The translations under genes were made by a program, and so were the position numbers. A stretch of 11,689 nt of DNA from Desulfonema limicola (GTDB taxonomy: Bacteria > Desulfobacterota > Desulfobacteria > Desulfobacterales > DYRC01): positions 1 to 11,689 of the forward strand of contig DYRC01000112.1 of NCBI GenBank assembly GCA_020718925.1. The letters are read 5' to 3'. The notes below the pieces were generated by a model. The model searched no databases and was not told the DNA's origin. It worked only from the letters and a program-made list of their open reading frames with translations. This document shows, in pieces, positions 7,306 through 11,689 of this stretch (the stretch's first letter is position 1; each line of letters begins with the position of its first letter).

Positions 7306-8453
7306 TTTTTCAAAACGTCCTTTAGGGCATCAATCACATCATTTACATCAGTTATGGTCATATCAGGAAACAGCGGCAGCGAGAGAATGCGATCCGAATT
7401 CCATTCCGTGTTGGGCAGCATTCCCCGGCGCATCCCCATTTTTTCAACATAATATTTCTGAAGATGAGCAGCGCGGAAATGAAGTCCGGTTCCGATATTT
7501 CTCTGCTTCAACTCATTCATAAAATCATCTCTGTTTATTGCTGTTTTGTCAATATCCAATCGCACAATAAATAAGTGCCAACTATGTTTTATTGAATAAT
7601 TCGGAATAGATAACGGAAAAATTTCTTCGATCTCCGAAAGCCTTTTATGATAATACATGGCAATTTCGGCTCTTTTCCGGTTAAACTCGTCAAGACGCGC
7701 CAATTGTCTTAATCCCAGCACCGCGCACATATCCGGCAGATTGTATTTGTAGCCCGGCTCCATGACCTGAGCCTGCGGTGATCGCCCCTGAGTCTGTCTG
7801 TCGTAAGCATCAACGCCAAGCCCGTGAAACTTCAGCCGGCGGATACGCTCCGTAAGATTCGGATCATCAGCGCAGAACATTCCGCCTTCTCCGGTCGTGA
7901 TATTTTTAATCGGATGAAAAGAGAAAACGGACGTGCCGAGTTTGCCGATACGTTCTCCGTTGCATTCTGTTCCCAACGCATGAGCCGCATCTTCGACTAA
8001 AAAAATGTTGCGCTCTGAGGCTATCTGACGAATCTGCGCCATATCTGCCGAAGCGCCTGCAAAATGCACCGGAATAATGAGCCGCGTTTTTTCGCTGATA
8101 CGTTCCTGAATCGCTTCAGGAGACACCATCAGCGTATCTTTGTCAATATCTGCAAACACCGGCGTTGCGCCGCAAAGGACAATGAGATTGATCGTGGATA
8201 CCCATGTCATGGATGGCGTAATCACCTCATCGCCGGGACCGATTCCCAGCGTGTGCAGCAGAAGGTGCATTCCGGCAGTCGCCGAAGACAAAGCCACCGC
8301 CCCGCCGCATCCGGTATATTCGCAGAATTTCTTTTCAAATTCGGCATTTTTAACACCGGTGGTAATCCAGCCGGAGCGAAGCACATCGCTGACCGCCGCT
8401 ATGTCTTCCTCAGAGATTGACGGACGGGAAAACGGCAGAAATTCGGTTCTCAT
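7302..8453 (-). CDS. arnB: ArnB-like UDP-4-keto-sugar aminotransferase (DegT/DnrJ/EryC1 family)
   Basis: A PLP-dependent aminotransferase of 383 residues, near the length of enterobacterial ArnB (about 379-385). It would convert UDP-4-keto-pentose to UDP-4-amino-4-deoxy-L-arabinose with glutamate as amino donor, in the cytoplasm. Visible landmarks are an N-terminal EFLPFSRPSI and SGWITTG, SSATAGMH for phosphate binding, D155 in VEDAAHALGT for the PLP ring nitrogen, and K183 in FSFHPIKN as the Schiff-base lysine. FHGLGVDAYDRQT, PGYKYNL, GTGLHFRAAH and LPLFPDMT match ArnB closely from memory. First gene of a minus-strand operon, it has an AAGGTGA Shine-Dalgarno. The order arnB-arnC is that of the enterobacterial arn operon, but arnA, arnD and arnT are not in this window. 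Other DegT-family 4-amino-sugar enzymes are the main alternative. Confidence 0.92.
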   Translation of the reverse strand: MRTEFLPFSRPSISEEDIAAVSDVLRSGWITTGVKNAEFEKKFCEYTGCGGAVALSSATAGMHLLLHTLGIGPGDEVITPSMTWVSTINLIVLCGATPVFADIDKDTLMVSPEAIQERISEKTRLIIPVHFAGASADMAQIRQIASERNIFLVEDAAHALGTECNGERIGKLGTSVFSFHPIKNITTGEGGMFCADDPNLTERIRRLKFHGLGVDAYDRQTQGRSPQAQVMEPGYKYNLPDMCAVLGLRQLARLDEFNRKRAEIAMYYHKRLSEIEEIFPLSIPNYSIKHSWHLFIVRLDIDKTAINRDDFMNELKQRNIGTGLHFRAAHLQKYYVEKMGMRRGMLPNTEWNSDRILSLPLFPDMTITDVNDVIDALKDVLKK

Positions 8454-8488
8454 GTTTTTTTCACCTTTACATTATCAAAGTATAGGCG

Positions 8489-8517
8489 TTATTAGAATAA
8501 GGACAAATCGAAGTCAA
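8489..8517 (-). promoter_or_regulatory. Candidate promoter for the arnB operon
   Basis: On the minus strand TTGACT (8517-8512) is a good -35 match, and a 17-base spacer leads to TAATAA (8494-8489), a fair -10. A second -10-like TATACT lies further downstream at 8484-8479 without a good -35. It is within the 182-base divergent gap between arnB and the EACC1 gene. No PmrA-type direct repeat was recognised. Motif match only. Confidence 0.4.
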
Positions 8518-8623
8518 GGCTTTTCAGGCATTATTGAAAATCAGCTTGATTTTTTTTGTGTTATATGGATAGAAAGTCTTTTGCGATCATTAATTACCCG
8601 AAAAAAATCCGTGAATCAATAAA

Positions 8624-8630
8624 AGGAGAT
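8624..8630 (+). promoter_or_regulatory. Ribosome binding site of the EACC1 gene
   Basis: AGGAGAT lies 5-11 bases before the ATG at 8636, a near-ideal Shine-Dalgarno that fixes the start of the first gene of the caspase pair. I could not identify a convincing plus-strand promoter in 8454-8623, although the region is AT-rich. Confidence 0.7.
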
Positions 8631-8635
8631 ACACA

Positions 8636-9004
8636 ATGGATACCACGCTTTCAATCTTCTGTGATGAATTATCAGATGACCTTCTTCAGCAGATTACGTT
8701 TGATGTCTGCAATACCGTGAACAAAGAAACCGGCGCAACCGCAAGCATTGTCGAGCATGATAGCGGCGCAGGACACCGAAGCGGCGGCGCAATCACGATA
8801 GGGGAAATTGCACTTGCAGCTTTTACGAGCGGCGCGGTGGTGGCAATGCTGAATGTAATCAGAACGTATATCGCGTCAAGACCGTCTCTGAAATTCAGCA
8901 TAAAGAAAAAAGACGGCGATGCGATAATGATTGACGCTAAAAATATGACAAAAGAGCAATATGATCAGACGCTTAAAAAGCTGACGAAAGCTCTCGGAGG
9001 ATGA
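8636..9004 (+). CDS. EACC1 family protein (effector-associated constant component 1)
   Basis: A small protein of 122 residues. Order of parts: an acidic, mixed N-terminal segment (1-40); a Gly-rich linker (43-51); a hydrophobic, Ala/Val-rich helix GEIALAAF..VVAMLNVIRTYIA (56-80); then a beta pair, LKFSIKKKDG and AIMIDAKN, and a final helix ending KALGG. This arrangement matches the EACC1 domain described in bioinformatic work on bacterial NTPase-based conflict systems, where it accompanies caspase- or trypsin-like effectors. Its molecular role is not established; it is thought to link effector and sensing parts. The hydrophobic helix is borderline for a membrane segment. One base separates its stop from the caspase gene, whose Shine-Dalgarno lies inside this gene's end. 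The match is by pattern memory, supported strongly by the neighbour. Confidence 0.8.
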   Translation: MDTTLSIFCDELSDDLLQQITFDVCNTVNKETGATASIVEHDSGAGHRSGGAITIGEIALAAFTSGAVVAMLNVIRTYIASRPSLKFSIKKKDGDAIMIDAKNMTKEQYDQTLKKLTKALGG

Positions 9005-9005
9005 C

Positions 9006-10250
9006 ATGAGCGGCAGGCGGTTTGCCATTCTGATTGCCAGCAGCAGGTTTCCGAATGAACCGGGGCTGCCTCCGCTGCAATTTCCTGAAAATGACGCGGA
9101 CGGACTCAGCAAAGTTCTGCGTTCTGAGGAACGCGGGAATTTTGATGATGTCGTTGTTCTGAAAAATGAGCATAGTCAGGAAGTTATCCATCAGATTGAT
9201 AGGTTTCTTGCAGAAGCGCGTAAAGATGATCTTGTTCTGATTTATTATTCGGGTCATGGCAAGCTGGATCGGGGTCATCTTTATCTTTCAACGACAAATA
9301 CTCAGATCAGATACCTTCGCTCTACCTCAATTCCGATTGAAACTATCAAAAATCTGACGGAATCATCTTTGTCGAATAAGAAAGTCATTTTTCTGGATTG
9401 CTGCTACTCCGGCGCGGCAGGTGGTACATTTACCGGCAGCAAGGGTGGCGTTGATGATCAGCTTCGGATGATGTCAGAAGGATACGGCACATATCTTATG
9501 ACAGCTTCAACGTCTGTTCAGGTTGCTGAGGAACGACCCGAAGATCAGTACGGTGTTTTCACAAAACACATCATCGGAGGTATCAGAAGCGGCGAGGCGG
9601 ATCGGAATAATGACGGCTTTATCACAATGGATGAATTGTATCAGCATGTCCATGAGCAAGTCCGTGCCGAAGGTTGCAGACAGGAGCCGATGACGTGGGG
9701 GCTTGATGTTAAGGGCAAACTCGTGATTGCGAAAAGCGGGAAAAAGCTGAACCATTATGCAAAGCTTTTGGAGATAGGAAAGAGGCTGCCCCCTTATGTT
9801 TTGTTAGAGGCTATAAAGATATATGATTCTGGGCTATTAGGTGAAAATACGGATCATATTGCCTTGCTTGAAAAGCTGGCGGATAATCGCTTGAATATTG
9901 ACGAATTTACCCCTGAATGGTATAAATTTTTAAATAAAAAGTCAAATATGCCTGAGCCTACTGGGGTTGAAATCAAACTGGAGATTGCTGCGATTCGTCA
10001 AATTTTGGCAGAGCCTCAATCGCATGCCCATAAAAAAATAGATAACGCTCTTGAAGAAGCCGAAGATGAATTAAGAAAATACAAGCCTGATAAGTACGAT
10101 GTAGGAAAAGCTCTTGAACGTGCAATGAATTATGCCCAAAGAGAAGACAATTTCAACACCAAAATTGAAACTTTGAAGCCTCATATGTTGTCCGTGTCGG
10201 CATGGCTTGGAGAAAATTGGTATCATCTGACAAAGATAATCGGACAATAA
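9006..10250 (+). CDS. Caspase-like peptidase (C14 family) with EF-hand loop and helical C-terminal tail
   Basis: A cysteine protease effector of 414 residues. The caspase/metacaspase fold occupies about 5-240, with catalytic H84 in YYSGHG and C133 in FLDCCYSG. The first strand FAILIASS and the later YGTYLMTAS strand are typical. Within the domain, residues 199-210 spell a canonical EF-hand loop: D199, N201, D203, G204, I206, E210, followed by LYQHV. After ~245 come two further modules: a short helical region (250-312, LLEIGKR..YKFLNKK), and an all-helical end (320-414) rich in charged heptad-like repeats closing with SVSAWLGENWYHL. GGAGGA at 8996-9001, inside the upstream gene, drives translation. 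Bacterial caspases of this type act in conflict or cell-death systems, cleaving host or partner proteins once activated. The substrate is unknown. Protease identity is secure; the activating signal is inferred. Confidence 0.93.
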   Translation: MSGRRFAILIASSRFPNEPGLPPLQFPENDADGLSKVLRSEERGNFDDVVVLKNEHSQEVIHQIDRFLAEARKDDLVLIYYSGHGKLDRGHLYLSTTNTQIRYLRSTSIPIETIKNLTESSLSNKKVIFLDCCYSGAAGGTFTGSKGGVDDQLRMMSEGYGTYLMTASTSVQVAEERPEDQYGVFTKHIIGGIRSGEADRNNDGFITMDELYQHVHEQVRAEGCRQEPMTWGLDVKGKLVIAKSGKKLNHYAKLLEIGKRLPPYVLLEAIKIYDSGLLGENTDHIALLEKLADNRLNIDEFTPEWYKFLNKKSNMPEPTGVEIKLEIAAIRQILAEPQSHAHKKIDNALEEAEDELRKYKPDKYDVGKALERAMNYAQREDNFNTKIETLKPHMLSVSAWLGENWYHLTKIIGQ

Positions 10251-10284
10251 AAAATGAGCGAATCGCACAATATACAGATCGATA

Positions 10285-10363
10285 GAATCAGGATGTAAGG
10301 ATTTTTTAAGGATTAAAGGATATTATCATCATTCAATCCGTCAACATCATTGCATCCTGATTC
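10285..10363. repeat. Inverted repeat upstream of rpn
   Basis: GAATCAGGATG (10285-10295) and CATCCTGATTC (10353-10363) are perfect 11-base inverted copies. Between them lie AAGGATTAAAGGAT (10308-10321) and AATCCGTC, which themselves are partial inverted copies (GGATT / AATCC). The whole segment is built from short GGAT/ATCC words, and the right arm lies inside the direct repeat at 10332-10367. Confidence 0.65.
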
Positions 10364-10367
10364 AATC
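10332..10367 (+). repeat. Left direct repeat bracketing rpn
   Basis: The 36 bases recur at 11579-11616, beyond the rpn gene, with one substitution (C/T at 10356) and a two-base insertion in the right copy. Both copies start TTCAATCCGTCAA and end CTGATTCAATC. A shorter shared word, AAGGATTRAAGGAT, also precedes both (10308-10321 and 11534-11547), so similarity extends beyond the core. The pair flanks the nuclease gene in the same orientation. Confidence 0.8.
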
Positions 10368-10381
10368 GTGGTAATCTTAAA

Positions 10382-10421
10382 ATCCTGAGAATCGTGTTCA
10401 GGACGATTTTTGAATCAGGAT
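10382..10421. repeat. Nested hairpin ahead of the rpn start
   Basis: ATCCTGA (10382-10388) pairs with TCAGGAT (10415-10421). Inside it AATCGT (10390-10395) pairs with ACGATT (10403-10408) around a 7-base loop. The AATCAGGAT word here is a third copy of the one at 10286-10294. The hairpin lies 33 bases before the rpn ATG and could be a leader structure or simply part of the repeat array. Confidence 0.5.
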
Positions 10422-10453
10422 AAAAAGGACTTTATAAGCAGGAATTAACGGAA

Positions 10454-11500
10454 ATGGATACCATCACAAATCCTCATGACAAATTATTCAGGGAAACATG
10501 GAGCGACAGGGAAGTCGCGGCTGATTTTCTGAAAAATTATCTTCCCGAAGATATTTTACCGCTTACAGACCTGAATTCTCTGGAAATATGCAAAGATTCG
10601 TTTGTGGAAGATGATCTGAAAGAATATCACTCGGATCTGCTGTATAAAATCATGCTTGAAGGCAGGGAAGGCTATGTCTATCTTCTGTTCGAGCATAAAA
10701 GTTATTCTGATCGTCTGATTCATCTTCAATTACTGGAATATATGCTTAAAATATGGCGTCTTGTGCTGAAACAGAAAACGGAAATATCGCTGCCGGTCAT
10801 CATTCCGATGGTTCTGTATCACGGTCAGAAAAAATGGCAGTACGGAACAAAGTTTTCCGCACTTTTTTCAAAGCATTCGGAAAAACTGGCAGCATATATC
10901 CCTGATTTCGGGTTTATTCTGCGTGATCTGACTCAGTATTCCGATGATGAAATCAGGGGCATGGTGCTTTGCCGTGTCGTGATGCTGTTATTCAGACATA
11001 TTTACGATCCGGATATTGCCCGGAAGCTGCCCGGTATATTCGCACTGATGCGGGAAATCACAGAATCCGAAGGCGGGCTGAGGTTTCTTGAAAAAATTCT
11101 GAGGTATCTTTTCAATACTGCGGACAGAATTACGCCGGCTGAACTGAAAAGCATGCTGGAAGAATCACTTTCACAGGAAAAAGGAGGAATATTTATGACC
11201 CTTGCGGAAATATTGAGAAAAGAAGGGTATGAACAGGGAATCGCTCTGGCTGATAAAAGATATGAACAGGGCGTTCAGCAAGGCGTTCAGCAAGGCATTC
11301 AGCAAGGCATTCAGCAGGGGATTCGTAACGGACTTGTCGAGGCTATCGAACTGGGGCTGAGTCTGCAATTCGGAGATGAAGGACTGAAAATAATTCCTCT
11401 GATTCTGCATATACAGGATTGTGAAAGGCTCAGGAGCATCAAGAATGCGATCAGAACAGCAGAAAACCTTTCGGAACTGAGGGTAATTATCGGAAACTGA
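10454..11500 (+). CDS. rpn: Rpn-family PD-(D/E)XK nuclease (full-length form, RpnL-like)
   Basis: A 348-residue member of the Rpn / PDDEXK-transposase family, DNA endonucleases first noted for promoting recombination and later shown in E. coli to be toxic antiphage proteins. The N-terminus has the family signature NPHDKLFRETW (6-16). The nuclease core shows D61 (HSDLL) and E80-x-K82 (LLFEHKS) as the D...ExK metal site, followed by the typical IPMVLYHGQKKW (116-127). A helical region follows (about 160-240). From 258 the C-terminus carries QG repeats (QQGV/QQGI, 272-290), then a helical end. The ribosome site for the ATG at 10454 is weak, in contrast to the strong internal one at 11181-11188. 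The gene stands alone on the + strand, 203 bases after the caspase gene, between direct repeats. No frameshift is seen and all catalytic residues are intact. Confidence 0.92.
   Translation: MDTITNPHDKLFRETWSDREVAADFLKNYLPEDILPLTDLNSLEICKDSFVEDDLKEYHSDLLYKIMLEGREGYVYLLFEHKSYSDRLIHLQLLEYMLKIWRLVLKQKTEISLPVIIPMVLYHGQKKWQYGTKFSALFSKHSEKLAAYIPDFGFILRDLTQYSDDEIRGMVLCRVVMLLFRHIYDPDIARKLPGIFALMREITESEGGLRFLEKILRYLFNTADRITPAELKSMLEESLSQEKGGIFMTLAEILRKEGYEQGIALADKRYEQGVQQGVQQGIQQGIQQGIRNGLVEAIELGLSLQFGDEGLKIIPLILHIQDCERLRSIKNAIRTAENLSELRVIIGN
11181..11188 (+). promoter_or_regulatory. Internal Shine-Dalgarno within rpn
   Basis: AAGGAGGA, an almost complete anti-16S match, lies 6 bases before an in-frame ATG at 11195 deep inside rpn. 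It is much stronger than the site before the full-length start (only a weak GGAA-type sequence). This would direct independent translation of the C-terminal domain. Confidence 0.75.
11195..11500 (+). CDS. rpnS: Intragenic C-terminal protein, RpnS-like candidate antitoxin
   Basis: In-frame internal start within rpn (codon 248), giving 101 residues: MTLAEILRKEGYEQG, the QQG[VI] repeat, and the helical end. It lacks the whole nuclease core. In E. coli Rpn systems the C-terminal domain is translated separately (RpnS), dimerises through a helix that can hold variable four-residue repeats, and blocks the toxic full-length RpnL. Here the perfect Shine-Dalgarno, the position at the domain boundary, and a four-residue repeat in the product all fit that arrangement. 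Expression and inhibition are inferred by analogy; the sequence shows only the start signal and the repeat. Confidence 0.7.
   Translation: MTLAEILRKEGYEQGIALADKRYEQGVQQGVQQGIQQGIQQGIRNGLVEAIELGLSLQFGDEGLKIIPLILHIQDCERLRSIKNAIRTAENLSELRVIIGN
11267..11323 (+). repeat. 12-bp tandem repeat encoding QQG[V/I]
   Basis: Four full 12-base units (CAGCAAGGCGTT, CAGCAAGGCATT twice, CAGCAGGGGATT) at 11276-11323 follow a 9-base partial unit at 11267-11275. Units keep the frame and encode QQGV QQGI QQGI QQGI. The middle copies are identical at DNA level, which favours recent copying and makes slippage-based length change likely. Confidence 0.9.
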
Positions 11501-11535
11501 ATATGTTAATGCTCAATCATAGTCATATTTCATAA

Positions 11536-11586
11536 GGATTGAAGGATAAAAGACTTTTCCGCAATCTGTTCATTATCCTTCAATCC
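11536..11586. repeat. 14-bp perfect inverted repeat after rpn
   Basis: GGATTGAAGGATAA (11536-11549) and TTATCCTTCAATCC (11573-11586) are exact inverted copies around a 23-base loop, starting 36 bases after the rpn stop. The hairpin could end rpn transcription, but no T-run follows. Its right arm overlaps the start of the right direct repeat, so it may equally be a mobile-unit end structure. Confidence 0.7.
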
Positions 11587-11616
11587 GTCAAAACATCATT
11601 GCATTCTGATTCAATC
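11579..11616 (+). repeat. Right direct repeat bracketing rpn
   Basis: Second copy of the 10332-10367 sequence, 38 bases because of an extra AA after GTCAA, with one substitution. The distance between matching points of the copies is about 1.25 kb, just spanning the rpn gene and its leader. Confidence 0.8.
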
Positions 11617-11653
11617 TCATACCAAATCGCTTTCAACCCACCTAACCCCCCGG

Positions 11654-11678
11654 CCCCCTTCCCTGAAAGGGAAGGGGG
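11654..11678. repeat. C-rich/G-rich perfect hairpin repeat at the window end
   Basis: CCCCCTTCCCT (11654-11664) and AGGGAAGGGGG (11668-11678) form an 11-bp perfect stem with a GAA loop, preceded by another C-rich run (11641-11651, CCTAACCCCCC). The base composition differs sharply from the AT-rich DNA around it. It resembles the short dispersed hairpin repeats common in cyanobacterial and deltaproteobacterial intergenic DNA. A terminator role is unlikely without a T-run. Confidence 0.6.
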
Positions 11679-11689
11679 AGACATCATCA

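Noticed and set aside
8140..8622. 160-codon plus-strand frame running from inside arnB into the divergent gap
   Set aside because: Mostly antisense to a strongly conserved gene, no family resemblance; its tail is chance openness of the AT-rich gap.
11088..11119. Possible internal promoter for the short Rpn product (TTGAAA followed by AATACT)
   Set aside because: Spacing of about 20 bases and a weak -10 make it unconvincing; the internal ribosome site alone can explain separate translation.
11267..11323. Tandem repeats considered as a CRISPR-like array
   Set aside because: Units are 12 bases with no spacers and lie in frame within a coding region.

Overview
The window looks like chromosomal DNA of an anaerobic Gram-negative bacterium. 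A Desulfobacterota-type (sulfate-reducer-like) host is the most likely reading. The reasons are a Ni-Fe carbon monoxide dehydrogenase whose D-cluster motif is the short CX2C form I associate with Desulfovibrio CODH, ArnB/ArnC-type lipid A genes that imply an outer membrane, a periplasmic binding protein with a signal peptide, moderate base composition, and several dispersed palindromic repeats. The taxonomic call is inference.

Layout. (1) 1-166: a short palindromic dispersed repeat, then a possible promoter. (2) 167-3868, + strand: a three-gene carbon monoxide oxidation operon, FAD/NAD(P) oxidoreductase - cooF - cooS. CooS oxidises CO, the four-cluster ferredoxin CooF takes the electrons, and the flavoprotein would pass them to NAD(P)+. 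(3) 3977-5149, +: an orphan LivK-like periplasmic binding protein. (4) A strong hairpin at 5160-5191 separates convergent transcription units. (5) 8453-5181, - strand: arnB - arnC - a hypothetical protein with a C-terminal membrane hairpin, apparently one operon for lipid-linked sugar (probably 4-amino-4-deoxy-arabinose) modification. (6) 8636-10250, +: a tightly coupled pair, an EACC1 protein (effector-associated constant component 1) and a caspase-like peptidase with a canonical EF-hand loop and a two-part helical tail. This is very likely a conflict or programmed-death module. (7) 10454-11500, +: an Rpn-family PD-(D/E)XK nuclease. Inside its 3' end lies a strong Shine-Dalgarno and in-frame ATG that would make a separate 101-residue C-terminal protein, matching the RpnL/RpnS toxin with intragenic antitoxin arrangement. 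It carries 12-bp tandem repeats encoding a four-residue unit, and the gene is bracketed by near-identical ~37-bp direct repeats. (8) 11501-11689: hairpin-rich repeat DNA and no gene.

Together, 8.6-11.7 kb reads as a small defence island (EACC1-caspase plus Rpn) beside an envelope-modification operon, while 0-5.2 kb is anaerobic metabolism and uptake. The most novel-looking points are the Rpn gene-within-gene with its repeat borders, and the NTPase-free EACC1-caspase pair with a Ca2+-binding-type loop. No tRNA, rRNA, CRISPR array, integrase or transposase of a classical IS family was seen.
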